Part shown: positions 17,084 through 27,067 of the stretch, piece after piece
Position numbering within the stretch: the stretch's first letter is position 1
Layout of the letters: each line of letters starts with the position of its first letter
Assembly (NCBI GenBank): GCA_003249015.1
Contig: QBLS01000028.1
Location: forward strand, 1-54,437
From: Pseudanabaena sp.
GTDB taxonomy: Bacteria; Cyanobacteriota; Cyanobacteriia; Pseudanabaenales; Pseudanabaenaceae
Direction of reading: 5' to 3'
Length of the DNA stretch: 54,437 nt
The notes under the pieces: generated by a model
The model's input: only the letters and a program-made list of their open reading frames with translations
Database searches by the model: none
What the model was told of the DNA's origin: nothing
Made by a program: the position numbers and the translations under genes

Positions 17084-17887
17084 TTAATCTAATTTAAACT
17101 TATTTCGCAATTGACTGCTGAGAGCATCAATTGTTGTCACAACCACAAGCAAAACCAACATCATTGTTGTTGCTTTGCTATATTCAAACCCCCGAATATA
17201 ACTAACCAGCTCAAAGCCAATACCACCTGCCCCGACGACACCTAAAACTGAGGCAGCACGAATATTGTACTCAAACATATACAGCGTATAGCCAAGACAT
17301 AGAGGCAACACCTGTGGCATCACGCCATACTGAGCAACTTGCCACCATGAGGCTCGACTCACTTGCAAGGATTCTAGCGATCGCTTATCTACGGATTCGA
17401 TCGCCTCTTGATAAAACTTAGCTAAATAACCAATCGTATAAATCCCTAGCGCCAGAGTTCCTGCTGGTGCGCCCAGCCCTGTGGCGGCTACAAAAAAAAG
17501 TCCCAAAATAATTGAGGGGACAGAACGCACTGCATTTTGAACAAAATTTGCAATCCAGCGTAACCACAAGGGCGATAAATTTTGGGCTGACAATAATGCG
17601 ATCGGAATTGAGAGAACTGCCCCAATTGTCGTTCCCCAGAGAGACATTTGCACCGTCTCAATCAGCGCTTTGACTGCCACATCTAAAATACTCAAATCAG
17701 GCGGCCAGAGACGAGACAAAAAGTCCGCCATATAGGGCAGACTGGTCTGCAATAATTTGGGATCGATTTTTAATCCTTGCAATGACCAGATATAAGCCCA
17801 ACCTAGACCAATAGCTGCAAAAAACCTAACAACCCAAATGTTGTAGCGACTAGAAGTGTAGGCACGAATCCGATCAGTAAATTTCAT
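17084..17887 (-). CDS. phnE: Phosphonate-type ABC transporter permease PhnE
   Basis: This is the membrane permease for a phosphonate or phosphite importer. The start MKFTDRIRAY at 17887 gives 267 aa, the family length; its ATG overlaps the phnC stop (TAATG), so translation is coupled. About six spans are visible, and the EAA-type loop lies in EAIESVDKRSLESLQVSRASWWQV. VLGVVGAGGIGFEL is a strong PhnE signature. No C-P lyase genes are in the window. Confidence 0.9.
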   Translation of the reverse strand: MKFTDRIRAYTSSRYNIWVVRFFAAIGLGWAYIWSLQGLKIDPKLLQTSLPYMADFLSRLWPPDLSILDVAVKALIETVQMSLWGTTIGAVLSIPIALLSAQNLSPLWLRWIANFVQNAVRSVPSIILGLFFVAATGLGAPAGTLALGIYTIGYLAKFYQEAIESVDKRSLESLQVSRASWWQVAQYGVMPQVLPLCLGYTLYMFEYNIRAASVLGVVGAGGIGFELVSYIRGFEYSKATTMMLVLLVVVTTIDALSSQLRNKFKLD

Positions 17888-18666
17888 TATGCGGCTGTAG
17901 CAGACTGGGCGGAAGACATACTTTGCAGCTTGGCAAATTGTCTCTTGATATTTTGGCAATCTCCATCATACATGACCCGTCCTTCGTCAAGGATGACTGC
18001 TCTTTGGGCGTACTTTGCTGCGAGGGCGAGATCATGCAGTACTACCACCACAGTTAACCCATTCTGGTTCATTTCCGCGAGGCTATTCATCACCTGATCA
18101 ATACCAGAGATATCTAGACCTGTTGTCGGCTCATCAGCTAGCAGAATATGGGGCGACTGAATCAAGGTACGAGCGATCGCCACTCTTTGGCGTTGTCCGC
18201 CACTCAGTTGCCGTGCCTTTTGGTATGTCTGTTCTTGTAAGCCCATTTTTTGCAATAGCTGCATCGCAACTCTGCGATCGCTTTGGGGAAAGCCCCACAG
18301 ACTCTGCCACGTAGTCAAGTCTCCTAAGCAACCACATAGTACGTTATCCAAGCAAGAAAGCTGATCGACTAAGCCGCCGCCTTGACAGAGAAAGCCAATA
18401 TTTTTACGAACTTCATCAATATGGTTGGGATTCACTGATGTCCCACAGATATTAATGCTCCCCGACTTAATAGGAACTAGTCCAACTAGCGATCGCAAGA
18501 GTGTCGATTTACCTGCGCCATTCATCCCCAACAAAGCCACAAACTCACCATGTTGGATTTCCAAATCAATACCGTTCAAAATCGGACGTTTGAGCGTAGC
18601 TTGATAAGCGGTGTGGATGTTGTGACAGGCGATCGCAGGAGAGCTATGGTTAGACAGAGGTTGCAT
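17887..18666 (-). CDS. phnC: Phosphonate-type ABC transporter ATPase PhnC
   Basis: The ATPase has Walker A GMNGAGKST, Q-loop FLCQGGGLVDQ, signature LSGGQRQRVAIART and Walker B HILLADEPTTGLD. The ATG at 18666 gives 259 aa and fits the family; an upstream GTG at 18714 would add 16 residues without similarity. It overlaps phnE by one base. A hairpin at 18740-18772 separates it from phnD, which probably lowers its expression relative to the binding protein. Confidence 0.9.
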   Translation of the reverse strand: MQPLSNHSSPAIACHNIHTAYQATLKRPILNGIDLEIQHGEFVALLGMNGAGKSTLLRSLVGLVPIKSGSINICGTSVNPNHIDEVRKNIGFLCQGGGLVDQLSCLDNVLCGCLGDLTTWQSLWGFPQSDRRVAMQLLQKMGLQEQTYQKARQLSGGQRQRVAIARTLIQSPHILLADEPTTGLDISGIDQVMNSLAEMNQNGLTVVVVLHDLALAAKYAQRAVILDEGRVMYDGDCQNIKRQFAKLQSMSSAQSATAA

Positions 18667-18739
18667 GGTGTTTAATTTTTGATTCTTAATTCTTGAGCGA
18701 ACAAACGCGAACACAATAGTTAGGCTGGCTGTATATTAT

Positions 18740-18772
18740 GTTTGCTTTCCCGCCTTCGGCGGGAAAGCAAAC
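18740..18772. repeat. Palindrome between phnD and phnC
   Basis: Perfect 15-bp arms (GTTTGCTTTCCCGCC and complement) flank a TTC loop, inside the phnD-phnC intergenic space. It fits the pattern of a hairpin that protects or attenuates the transcript after a binding-protein gene. Confidence 0.85.
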
Positions 18773-18786
18773 TTTTATGACAACAA

Positions 18787-19785
18787 TTAGGGCTTGAGTC
18801 CAGCTCTTGCAATAGCTGTACGCATTGTTGACAGATGTTGTTCGTGATCTACCTTAACAAGTTGCGTAGAGTTGTAGAGACTGCGAAATAACTGTTGGTT
18901 CTCTGGTTCGTTGAGTTTTAAAAACGCATTGATTAACTTTTCGCGCAATTCCGCAGGTACACTGTCGTCGATGGAAATACCATGGGCTGGCACATTTGGC
19001 ACTGGATGCAGCACTCGGAGCTTGGCTCCTTCTTCAGTCGTGATCCAAGGTGGTAATAGTGCGTATTCTGACACCACGGCGACATCAGCCTGATCGCGCA
19101 ATACCGCCTGTAGAGCGCTGCTATAGCCATCACCATAGGTGACTTTGCCAAAGAACTGCTCGAGGCGATCGGGTCCATCCACAAATTTAAGCCCGACTAG
19201 CTCACTCACAGGAAAAATAAACCCTGAACCAGAAGAGCGTGAAGTAAATGCCATCCGCTTGCCCCGCAACTGTTCAAGGGTTTGGGTAGGATCAGCCAAG
19301 GTTTGCAAGGGGCTGCTCTTAGGGACAACAAAGATCGAGTTATAGGTCTTACCACCCGAATAGTCGTCACGCACTTCAGCTAGGTACATCTTTGACCCAG
19401 CTAACTGTTCAGCCTTGAGCGCGGCGCGACCACTGACAAAGGCAACATTGGCACGATTGGCTCGCAAAGCTTCTACAGAAGCCGTTTCGTCAGCAATGAT
19501 CCCTTTCACGGGAATACCGACTTCCTTGGACAAAATCTCAGAAACCTGATCAGCTTTGCTCTGCAAATCTGTGGTGTCGCGGCGAGTTGCAAAAGCAATG
19601 GTAATTTCGGTGAGAGGAGCCTGTGCTTGCTCAGTGGCAATAGGTGATGCTGCTGGCACAGTAGTTTCAACTGGCTTTTGAGCCTCTGGTTGTTGACTGT
19701 TTTCTCCACAAGCAGTCAAGCTAAGTAACGATACCAAGCCTGCGGCTATGGCAAGGTTAGCAGGTAAACGCAATCTTTTGTTCAT
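18787..19785 (-). CDS. phnD: Phosphonate/phosphite ABC transporter binding protein PhnD
   Basis: The 332-aa lipoprotein has a lipobox ending LTACG (Cys26), a Pro/Ala linker and a PhnD-type periplasmic-binding fold. Recognisable text includes TEITIAFATRRDTTDLQSKAD, GRAALKAEQ, MAFTSRSSGSGFIFP and VSEYALLPPW. The family binds phosphonates, 2-aminoethylphosphonate or phosphite; the ligand is not predictable by eye. It is first gene of the phnD-phnC-phnE unit. Confidence 0.88.
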   Translation of the reverse strand: MNKRLRLPANLAIAAGLVSLLSLTACGENSQQPEAQKPVETTVPAASPIATEQAQAPLTEITIAFATRRDTTDLQSKADQVSEILSKEVGIPVKGIIADETASVEALRANRANVAFVSGRAALKAEQLAGSKMYLAEVRDDYSGGKTYNSIFVVPKSSPLQTLADPTQTLEQLRGKRMAFTSRSSGSGFIFPVSELVGLKFVDGPDRLEQFFGKVTYGDGYSSALQAVLRDQADVAVVSEYALLPPWITTEEGAKLRVLHPVPNVPAHGISIDDSVPAELREKLINAFLKLNEPENQQLFRSLYNSTQLVKVDHEQHLSTMRTAIARAGLKP

Positions 19786-20101
19786 TAATTTTTAGGAATC
19801 TGCCGCACTAAAAAGAATTATTGGCAATAACAACTGGATATAATTTAAAGCTATTTGAGAATTAAAGTCAACAAGTTGCCCCAAAACTAGTGCTTTGTCG
19901 AGTGTTTACAGCCTATTGAGGCTTTGAATAGTCCAGAAATATTTTAAAAAAGCAGCGCGGAGAACTGCTTTTTTAAAATATTTCTGGGTTTTAAGTAAGC
20001 GCAAAGCACTGTAGCTTTTTTCAGCATTAGGCTGCCACAATAGGTGTATGCCAAGTTACTTATAACTTTCACAATTTATTTCATAAAGTGAATTAAGCAA
20101 A
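19786..20101. other. Divergent intergenic region phnD / oxoprolinase
   Basis: About 316 bp between divergent genes, so promoters for both are expected. It contains the palindrome at 19933-19987. No Pho-box-like repeat could be recognised with confidence. Confidence 0.45.
19933..19987. repeat. Palindrome in a divergent promoter gap
   Basis: Arms of 23 bp (CCAGAAATATTTTAAAAAAG start) flank the 9-nt centre CGCGGAGAA. It sits where neither gene ends, so it is not a simple terminator of an adjacent gene. Confidence 0.85.
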
Positions 20102-23100
20102 ATGAGCAAAATTAATCAGGCAACTAATCACAAATGGCAATTTTGGATCGATCGCGGCGGTACATTTACCGACATTGTCGCGCAGAGATCCGATGGTGAA
20201 ATAGTTGTCCATAAGTTGCTCTCCGAAAACCCTACTCGCTACCATGACGCACCGATCCAAGGCATTCGCGATATTTTAGGTGTCTCTCCATCGGAACCAA
20301 TTCCCACCGAACAGATTATTGCCATCAAAATGGGCACAACTGTCGCTACTAATGCCCTACTGGAAAGAAAAGGCGATCGCACAGTTTTATTAATCACTAA
20401 AGGATTTGGTGATGCACTGCGAATTGGTTATCAGCATCGCCCTAATATTTTTGCGCGGCATATAGTTTTGCCAGAAATGCTCTATGAACAAGTAATTGAA
20501 GTGGAAGAACGCTACAGCGCTCATGGCGAAGTTCTCATTCCTTTAAACGAGGATCAAGTTTTACCAGAATTACAAAAAGCCTATACATCGGGAATTAGAT
20601 CCTGCGCGATCGCCCTCATGCACAGCTATCGATATCCAGACCATGAACAGCGTCTGGCTAAACTTGCAAAGCAAATCGGCTTTACTCAAGTTTCTATATC
20701 TCACGAAGTTAGTTCACTGATCAAATTTATCAGCCGTGCCGATACAACCGTTGTCGATGCCTATTTGTCGCCAATTTTGAGGCGCTATGTGGATCGCCTT
20801 TCCATAGAGCTTGCGGCTGTGCCAGAGGCACAACCGCAAGCTAAACTCATGTTTATGCAGTCCAATGGTGGACTGACGGAGGCACAATCGTTTCAAGGTC
20901 GGAACAGCATTCTCTCAGGGCCCGCAGGGGGAATTGTGGGCGCAGTCCAAACTTGCTTAAAGGCAGGATTTGAGAAGGTGATTAGCTTTGACATGGGGGG
21001 AACTTCCACAGATGTGGCGCACTATGCGGGCAGTTATGAGCGATCGCTAACCACCGAAGTTGCAGGAATTAGACTCAGCACACCGATGATGTCCATTCAT
21101 ACGGTCGCGGCTGGCGGAGGCTCGTTACTGACGTTTGATGGAGCTAGATATCGGGTGGGTCCCGAGTCGGCGGGGGCTTTCCCTGGCCCCGCTTGTTACC
21201 GCAATGGTGGAGCCTTGGCAGTGACGGATAGCAATGTGATGTTAGGGAAGTTACAACCAGAGTTCTTTCCCCATATTTTTGGTAAAAATGGCGATCAGCC
21301 CTTAGATCGAGACATCGTAAGGCAAAAGTTTGGGGAACTGGCTAAGGAGATTAGTCTAGTCACAGGTGAAGAGACTCAGCCCGAAGCCGTCGCCCAAGGT
21401 TTCTTAGAAATTGCAGTCGAAAAGATGGCGATGGCGATCAAAAAAATATCGGTACAGCGCGGTTACGATGTTTCCGAATATGTGCTGTGTTGCTTTGGTG
21501 GTGCGGGTGGTCAGCACGCCTGCGCGATCGCCGACTTATTAGGGATGAGCCAAGTTTTCATCCATACTTATGCTGGTGTTCTCTCCGCCTATGGCATTGG
21601 ACTTGCCGACATTCGCACCATTCGCGATCGCTCTATCGAGTCAGAACTAAATTGGGAATTATTTGCAGAATTAGGGAACGATCCAGAGATAAGGATGGGC
21701 GGCGCTTCGCGCCGCCCATCCTTACACTTAGAAGTAAGTTTACGACTTCGCTATGCTGGCAATGACTCATCCCTAACGGTGGTAATTCCAGACTTTTCTC
21801 AAGACACATTCAAAACTTTGAGAACCAGTTTTGAGGCTTTGCATAGGGAACGCTACGGGTTTATTTTTGCTGATAAATCCCTGATCGTGGAAGCGATCGC
21901 TGTGGAGACTATTGTTTCAAAAAAGCAGGAAGAAATTAAAAAGGAAAAGATGCATTCGGGAACGGGCGAGCCGATTAGCCATGTCCAGATCTATACCCAA
22001 GGGCAATGGCAGACCGCTCCAGTGTATCGGCGGGAAGATTTGCGGGTGGGCGATCGCATTGTGGGTGCGGCACTCATCATTGATGCGACAGGGACTAATG
22101 CGATCGAGCCAAATTGGGAAGCAGAATTGACCGACGATGATTGTTTGATTTTACGGAAGACTAACCAAAATCCAGCACAGATGGCAACACCATCTGTACA
22201 AACCGATAAACCTGATCCGATCAAATTAGAAATTTTTAATAATCTGTTCCAATCGGTTGCCGAACAGATGGGATTCACCCTGCAAAATACTAGCGCTAGC
22301 GTCAATATTCGGGAGCGTTTAGACTTTTCCTGTGCCGTCTTTGATCAAGATGGTGAGCTAATTGCCAATGCGCCCCATATCCCTGTGCATCTCGGTTCTA
22401 TGGGTGAGAGTGTCAAGGCTTTAATCCATAGCGATCACCAAGCTAACTTCTGTCACGGTGATGTTTTTGCCACTAATAACCCGTACAAGGGCGGTACGCA
22501 TCTTCCAGATATTACCGTGATTACACCTGTATTTTTAGATTCAACCCAGCCAGTTTTTTATGTTGCCTCACGGGGACATCATGCCGATATTGGCGGACTT
22601 ACTCCAGGCTCGATGCCTTCCCACAGCACTAATATTAATCAAGAAGGAATTCTCTTTGATAATTTCCAATTGATTAAGCAAGGCGAATTTCAAGAATCAG
22701 CTCTCTTAGATTTACTGACATCTAGCCCCTATCCTGCAAGAAATCCTTCCCAAAATATTGCCGATTTGCAAGCTCAGATTGCCGCCAATGCCTGTGGTGA
22801 GAAGGAACTTCGACGCATGGTTGAGCATTATGGTTTATCAGTAGTCCAAGCCTATATGAACCATGTGCGAAATAATGCCGAACTAGCAATCCGTCAGGCG
22901 ATCGCCAAATTAGCAAAGATTTGGAATCATCAACTAGAGCGAAAGTTTGTCTATGCGATCGATGGTGGTAGCCAGATCTCTGTATCTGTCAGCCTAAATC
23001 CGCAAGAACGCACTGCCAAAATTGACTTTACAGGGACTTCCGCCCAACTTCCCAATAATTTTAATGCGCCTCTCGCCATTTGCAAGGCTGTTGTTCTCTA

Positions 23101-23773
23101 TGTGTTTCGTACCCTCGTTGACGATGAGATTCCCCTCAATGCGGGTTGTCTTGTCCCCCTAGAAATGATCATTCCCGAAGGTTCCCTGCTCCATCCTGTC
23201 TATCCTGCGGCAGTAGTGGCGGGCAATGTGGAAACTTCACAGGCGATCGCTAATGCCTTATATGGCGCTCTGGGTATTCTCGCCGCATCGCAAGGCACGA
23301 TGAACAACTTTACTTTTGGCAGCGATCGCTATCAGTACTATGAAACTATTTGTGGTGGCTCTGGTGCGGGGATTGAGTTTGACGGTACTGCCTTCAGTGG
23401 TACAGACGCAGTGCAGACCCACATGACCAACTCCCGCCTCACCGATCCCGAAATTCTCGAATGGCGTTTTCCTGTGATTTTAGAACAGTTTGCGATCAGA
23501 AAAAACAGTGGTGGTGACGGCAAACAAAAGGGAGGTAATGGCGTAATTAGGAAAGTTAAGTTTCTAGAGCCAATGACTGCGGCAATTTTGTCTAGTAGCA
23601 GAGCGATCGCGCCTTTTGGACTCAATGGCGGCGCTCCTGCGGCAACGGGAGAAAATTATGTAATCAAAAACAATGGTGAAATTATCCATTTGCCCAGTAC
23701 CGCAACTGTACAAATGGAAGTTGGCGATACCTTTGCGATCGCCACCCCTGGGGGCGGCGGTTATGGTGAGTAG
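20102..23773 (+). CDS. 5-oxoprolinase (fused HyuA-HyuB type)
   Basis: ATP-dependent 5-oxoprolinase opens 5-oxoproline to glutamate. The 1223-aa protein carries both halves in one chain. The HyuA part has [13 protein letters not shown] at about 15-27, [16 protein letters not shown] and [12 protein letters not shown]. The HyuB part begins near residue 700 with [14 protein letters not shown] and has [25 protein letters not shown] and [12 protein letters not shown]. Residues 530-541 ([11 protein letters not shown]) are encoded by an inserted palindrome and look foreign between [10 protein letters not shown] and [10 protein letters not shown]. The reading frame is intact. Confidence 0.92.
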   Translation: MSKINQATNHKWQFWIDRGGTFTDIVAQRSDGEIVVHKLLSENPTRYHDAPIQGIRDILGVSPSEPIPTEQIIAIKMGTTVATNALLERKGDRTVLLITKGFGDALRIGYQHRPNIFARHIVLPEMLYEQVIEVEERYSAHGEVLIPLNEDQVLPELQKAYTSGIRSCAIALMHSYRYPDHEQRLAKLAKQIGFTQVSISHEVSSLIKFISRADTTVVDAYLSPILRRYVDRLSIELAAVPEAQPQAKLMFMQSNGGLTEAQSFQGRNSILSGPAGGIVGAVQTCLKAGFEKVISFDMGGTSTDVAHYAGSYERSLTTEVAGIRLSTPMMSIHTVAAGGGSLLTFDGARYRVGPESAGAFPGPACYRNGGALAVTDSNVMLGKLQPEFFPHIFGKNGDQPLDRDIVRQKFGELAKEISLVTGEETQPEAVAQGFLEIAVEKMAMAIKKISVQRGYDVSEYVLCCFGGAGGQHACAIADLLGMSQVFIHTYAGVLSAYGIGLADIRTIRDRSIESELNWELFAELGNDPEIRMGGASRRPSLHLEVSLRLRYAGNDSSLTVVIPDFSQDTFKTLRTSFEALHRERYGFIFADKSLIVEAIAVETIVSKKQEEIKKEKMHSGTGEPISHVQIYTQGQWQTAPVYRREDLRVGDRIVGAALIIDATGTNAIEPNWEAELTDDDCLILRKTNQNPAQMATPSVQTDKPDPIKLEIFNNLFQSVAEQMGFTLQNTSASVNIRERLDFSCAVFDQDGELIANAPHIPVHLGSMGESVKALIHSDHQANFCHGDVFATNNPYKGGTHLPDITVITPVFLDSTQPVFYVASRGHHADIGGLTPGSMPSHSTNINQEGILFDNFQLIKQGEFQESALLDLLTSSPYPARNPSQNIADLQAQIAANACGEKELRRMVEHYGLSVVQAYMNHVRNNAELAIRQAIAKLAKIWNHQLERKFVYAIDGGSQISVSVSLNPQERTAKIDFTGTSAQLPNNFNAPLAICKAVVLYVFRTLVDDEIPLNAGCLVPLEMIIPEGSLLHPVYPAAVVAGNVETSQAIANALYGALGILAASQGTMNNFTFGSDRYQYYETICGGSGAGIEFDGTAFSGTDAVQTHMTNSRLTDPEILEWRFPVILEQFAIRKNSGGDGKQKGGNGVIRKVKFLEPMTAAILSSSRAIAPFGLNGGAPAATGENYVIKNNGEIIHLPSTATVQMEVGDTFAIATPGGGGYGE
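21690..21724. repeat. Palindrome inserted in frame in the oxoprolinase gene
   Basis: The palindrome has 15-bp arms plus one more pair and a TTC loop. Its central 25 bp is identical to the intergenic palindrome at 5624-5664. The 33-bp unit is a multiple of three and contains no stop in the frame used, so the protein gains about 11 residues. Confidence 0.9.
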
Positions 23774-23775
23774 AT

Positions 23776-23878
23776 CTGCCCTCATCCCCCAGCCCCTTCT
23801 CCCAGAACGGGAGAAGGGGAGCAAGAGAAACTCTGGTTCCCCTCTCCCTTCATGGGAGAGGGGCTAGGAGTGAGGGTG
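23776..23878. repeat. Compound inverted repeat CCCTCATCC...GTGAGGG
   Basis: The outer arms (CCCTCATCCCCCAGCCCCT and AGGGGCTAGGAGTGAGGG) enclose two hairpins: CCCCTTCTCCC-AGAAC-GGGAGAAGGGG and CCCCTCTCCC-TTCAT-GGGAGAGGGG. This text is of the kind found as dispersed repeats in many cyanobacteria. It lies between the oxoprolinase stop and the convergent chpX stop and can terminate both. Confidence 0.85.
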
Positions 23879-23894
23879 TTAACAACTAACTTCG

Positions 23895-25037
23895 CTATTG
23901 CAAAGTATGAATCTGCGATCGCGAAATTCGGTCAAGCCAAGGCGCGAGAAACTTTTGATTTGCTTGTTGCTCTTGAGGGTCAGTAGTTTCAAATGGATGG
24001 GGAGCTAGCCCGCGTAGTGCTGCCGTCGTTACACAAAACATCGACTTCTGGAAAGATACGCACACCTTTACCAACAAGTCTTCTTCACCCCTAGAGGTTT
24101 GTCGATAGAAATCTAAAAGATACTCAGGTAAAAAGTGCCTCATGTCATGCATAAGTAAAGTTGGGGGAATACCCGCACCTCCTACAGGTAAAGGATCTGC
24201 GTACAGAACCCCATAATTAAATTGAGAGATTTCCGTCGAAATTTGATGGGCTTGGGCATTGTAGGAAATCGTACCGCGAAATGGAAAGGAACGGAAAAAG
24301 ACCGCTTCCACATAGGGTACGGCTGTATCCATCAAGAAGCTTAAATTAGCCGAGGCTGGAACAATCTCATATTCCTGACCCGCGATTGCCACTTTATAGA
24401 CATAAGGCACTGCCGCTGCCGCCACTAGACCATCTTGGACATGCTTCACCACATCAGGAATGCTTTTGATCTCGCCCCGATCATAGCGATCGCTAAGTTT
24501 CAGAAACATCGGTGACATGAATGACCAGAAATATCCTAGGGCGCTGTAGTAGGTCATCAACCGCACCTGCTCGATCAAGAAATCAGGAAATAGGCTATTC
24601 ATTAACGACATGAGCGGATTGCCCTTAACCTTTGCTGCGATCGCCGCTTGAGCAAGTTGCTTAAATTCAGCCGTATCAAGGTAAGCATCTAGTCCACCGC
24701 CACCATGCCAAAACATTGCTTTCATACAGTATTCGGCAAACTCATAATTAATGCGATCGTGCCATAGGTGCTTGGCAAGCTTGCCTAATGAAAAATTACT
24801 GTTAAAAAATTTAAAAAATGGCAGAATTTCTAAAAACTGATGCTCTGAGATGTAAGTAAGATTTCTATGATATTCACCCAAGACAACGCCATAGCTCTTG
24901 AGAATACCCACGACCTCAAGGAGGTTTATCTCCGAGTCTGGCAGAAATGCTCCGCCTTGCTCCAAACGTTTTTTAATACCGTCCATCGTCTGGTTTTTAG
25001 CCGAAGCGATCGCCTCAGTCGGAAATAAAGTACTCAT
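23895..25037 (-). CDS. chpX: CO2-hydration protein, ChpX/CupB type
   Basis: ChpX/ChpY (CupB/CupA) join specialised NDH-1 complexes on thylakoids and convert CO2 to bicarbonate for the carbon-concentrating mechanism. The 380-aa protein shows family text: DGIKKRLEQGGAFLPDSEINLLEVVGILKSYGV, HDRINYEFAEYCMKAMFWHGGGGLDAYLDT and YGVLYADPLPVGGAGIPPTLLMHDMRHFLP. It is not beside ndhF/ndhD genes, which fits the constitutive CupB/ChpX form better than CupA/ChpY; that choice is an inference. Confidence 0.85.
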   Translation of the reverse strand: MSTLFPTEAIASAKNQTMDGIKKRLEQGGAFLPDSEINLLEVVGILKSYGVVLGEYHRNLTYISEHQFLEILPFFKFFNSNFSLGKLAKHLWHDRINYEFAEYCMKAMFWHGGGGLDAYLDTAEFKQLAQAAIAAKVKGNPLMSLMNSLFPDFLIEQVRLMTYYSALGYFWSFMSPMFLKLSDRYDRGEIKSIPDVVKHVQDGLVAAAAVPYVYKVAIAGQEYEIVPASANLSFLMDTAVPYVEAVFFRSFPFRGTISYNAQAHQISTEISQFNYGVLYADPLPVGGAGIPPTLLMHDMRHFLPEYLLDFYRQTSRGEEDLLVKVCVSFQKSMFCVTTAALRGLAPHPFETTDPQEQQANQKFLAPWLDRISRSQIHTLQ

Positions 25038-25097
25038 AATTGAAAATTTATTATCTAATTTATTGCTTATAAATCACTCCATCTTAGCAATCTATAC

Positions 25098-25166
25098 AGC
25101 GCTCAAACCCAAAGATTAGTGGTGCGGCGCGAAGCGCCGCACCACTAATCTTTGGGTTTGAGCGCT
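25098..25166. repeat. Perfect 33-bp-arm palindrome
   Basis: This is the longest perfect stem in the window: 33-bp arms flank a GAA loop (core GGTGCGGCGC). It ends exactly one base before the mutM stop codon and lies upstream of chpX. Confidence 0.93.
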
Positions 25167-26030
25167 TTAAACCTGACATTGAGAACAAAAATGTGTGGAA
25201 CGCCCTCCTAGCTTAATCCTTGTAATCGCCGTACCGCAAACATGACATGGCTGCCCCGTTCGCCGAAATACCCAAGCTGTATCTATATAATTACCCTTGA
25301 TTCCAGCAATATCTTGAAAAGAGCTAAAGGTTGTCCCACCCTTGGCAATACCATCGCTGAGGGCACGAATTATTGATTGTTGCAAAGCCTGTACTTGAGC
25401 AAAATTTAGAGAATTTGCAGGTTGTTGCGGATGAATTTTACTTAAAAATAAAGACTCATCTGCGTAAATATTGCCAATCCCAGCCACGATTTCTTGATCA
25501 AGTAAAACAGTTTTGATCGGGCGACCACTACGGCTGAGTTTGTTCTGTAAATGCTCAGGCGTAAAGTTGGGGTCAAAGGGTTCTAGCCCCAGTTTTTGCA
25601 GTCCTGTGATGATTGATTCTGTCGGCTCAGATGATGGAATCCCCCAGATTTTGCCAAAAGTGCGTTGATCGTCAAATCGCAGTTCTTTAGGTTTAGCACC
25701 TTTTTTATGCTTGCTACCCTTCTCTTTGACAAATAGCCTTACCCGCGTGTGCTTACCCACCGTACTGTCGCGATCGCACCATAGCAAACTCCCCGTCATC
25801 CGCAAATGCACGCCTAACCTAGCACCATGGCTAAGGTTGGCAACTAAGTATTTACCGCGCCGATGCCATTCTTGAAAGGCGCAACCAACTAATGATTCGA
25901 TAAATGCTGCTGAATTTTCGGGATAGGCGATCGCTCTTGCTAGCAGTACTTCCCCACCTTCTATTTCCCAACCCAAGGTATTTTTATTTAAACCAATACG
26001 AACCGTCTCAACTTCTGGTAATTCGGGCAT
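25167..26030 (-). CDS. mutM: Formamidopyrimidine-DNA glycosylase MutM/Fpg
   Basis: Base-excision repair enzyme that removes 8-oxoguanine and FaPy lesions and nicks the site. The 287-aa protein begins MPELPEVETVR (catalytic Pro1 and Glu2 after Met removal), has LGVHLRMTGSLLW, the helix-two-turns-helix region AGIGNIYADESLF and a C-terminal zinc finger with Cys262, Cys265, Cys282 and Cys285. All catalytic parts are present. It is downstream of psaE, separated by a terminator. Confidence 0.95.
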   Translation of the reverse strand: MPELPEVETVRIGLNKNTLGWEIEGGEVLLARAIAYPENSAAFIESLVGCAFQEWHRRGKYLVANLSHGARLGVHLRMTGSLLWCDRDSTVGKHTRVRLFVKEKGSKHKKGAKPKELRFDDQRTFGKIWGIPSSEPTESIITGLQKLGLEPFDPNFTPEHLQNKLSRSGRPIKTVLLDQEIVAGIGNIYADESLFLSKIHPQQPANSLNFAQVQALQQSIIRALSDGIAKGGTTFSSFQDIAGIKGNYIDTAWVFRRTGQPCHVCGTAITRIKLGGRSTHFCSQCQV

Positions 26031-26047
26031 TACTTACTAAAATCACT

Positions 26048-26090
26048 AAAAAAGGTACAATCTCTGCATAGCAGAGATTGTACCTTTTTT
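26048..26090. terminator. Two-way terminator between psaE and mutM
   Basis: Arms AAAAAAGGTACAATCTCTGC and complement flank an ATA loop, with T-runs on both strands. It ends the psaE transcript (minus) 14 bp after the stop and lies before mutM. Confidence 0.88.
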
Positions 26091-26103
26091 GAGTTAGAAG
26101 AAT

Positions 26104-26295
26104 CTAGGCGACTTCTTCAACTTCATCGATCGCAAAGTTGTTGGTTGCGATATTCGAGTAATTTACGCTTTCAAAGCGAACGATCACTGGGTAAATGATG
26201 CCGCTCTTGTCAACAGAAGCTACAGTACCGACTTCACGATACCAGTAAGACTCCTTACGCAAAATGCGAACCTTAGAACCGCGTTGAACTGCCAT
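26104..26295 (-). CDS. psaE: Photosystem I subunit PsaE
   Basis: PsaE is a stromal-side PSI subunit that helps ferredoxin docking and cyclic electron flow. The 63-aa protein, [23 protein letters not shown]...[31 protein letters not shown], has the SH3-like beta-barrel sequence of the family, at the usual cyanobacterial length. It is monocistronic, flanked by a terminator. The leader AAGGATAAACC before the ATG serves as ribosome site. Confidence 0.97.
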   Translation of the reverse strand: MAVQRGSKVRILRKESYWYREVGTVASVDKSGIIYPVIVRFESVNYSNIATNNFAIDEVEEVA

Positions 26296-26421
26296 AGGTT
26301 TATCCTTATTCCTAAAGATTGAAATTAGACTGTAATTTAAAAAATAAAATGATTACAGATATGGACTCTAGGTTACTGTGAGGCGATCGCCTCTGTCTAT
26401 TTCTAGCTCGTTAAGTTTTAT

Positions 26422-26937
26422 TTAGTTGACCACCACAGGCGTACCCACCGAAGCCCATCTGTATAGCCAAGCCGCATGATCGGGGGCAACATTGGTGCAG
26501 CCTTGACTGACAGGAATGCCAAAACTGCGATGCCAATAAGCACCATGAATTGCATAGTTGCCGCTGTAGTACATCACATGGGGAACATCGGGAACGTTGT
26601 AATCATCACCTTGCATTCGGGCGACACGATATTTGGTTTGGATATTAAAAACGCCTGCGGGAGTGGGGGTGGAGCTTTTGCCAGTGGAAACTTTGACTCC
26701 GTATACAAGCTTATTGCCTTGCCATGCTAATAGTCTCTGACTACGCACACGAATTTCAATCCAGCGCTGACCCGATTTTTTTAGTCGAGCAATGGCTCTT
26801 GCCTGTGCTGAACGTGATGTTTGGGCGATCGCTGATAAATCTTGACCCACAGGATTATGTGAGGCTAGGTCACTCAGCCCCAATAACAACAATGCGGTGA
26901 CAGAAACTTTAGAAATAGTTTGCCAGTAATTAAACAT
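26422..26937 (-). CDS. L,D-transpeptidase (YkuD family)
   Basis: The enzyme crosslinks peptidoglycan stems or attaches proteins to them. The catalytic signature HGAYWHRSFGIPVSQGCTNV has the active Cys, with SHGC-like spacing; QRWIEIRVRSQRLLAWQGNKLVYGVKVSTG opens the YkuD domain. A signal-anchor (ISKVSVTALLLLGLSDLA) precedes it. ATG at 26937 (171 aa) is preferred over a TTG 39 nt upstream. Downstream is psaE, on the same strand but with its own leader. Confidence 0.88.
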   Translation of the reverse strand: MFNYWQTISKVSVTALLLLGLSDLASHNPVGQDLSAIAQTSRSAQARAIARLKKSGQRWIEIRVRSQRLLAWQGNKLVYGVKVSTGKSSTPTPAGVFNIQTKYRVARMQGDDYNVPDVPHVMYYSGNYAIHGAYWHRSFGIPVSQGCTNVAPDHAAWLYRWASVGTPVVVN

Positions 26938-27067
26938 TTCACTTAAAAAATTCTGATTTTTAGGCAGCAAAACCAAAGTTTGCGACTCTGCTATCTATGA
27001 CTATGCCTTACAAAAATTATGCCCAAATTTAGCAAAGACTAAGCTAAATTACTTACAAAAAAATAGC

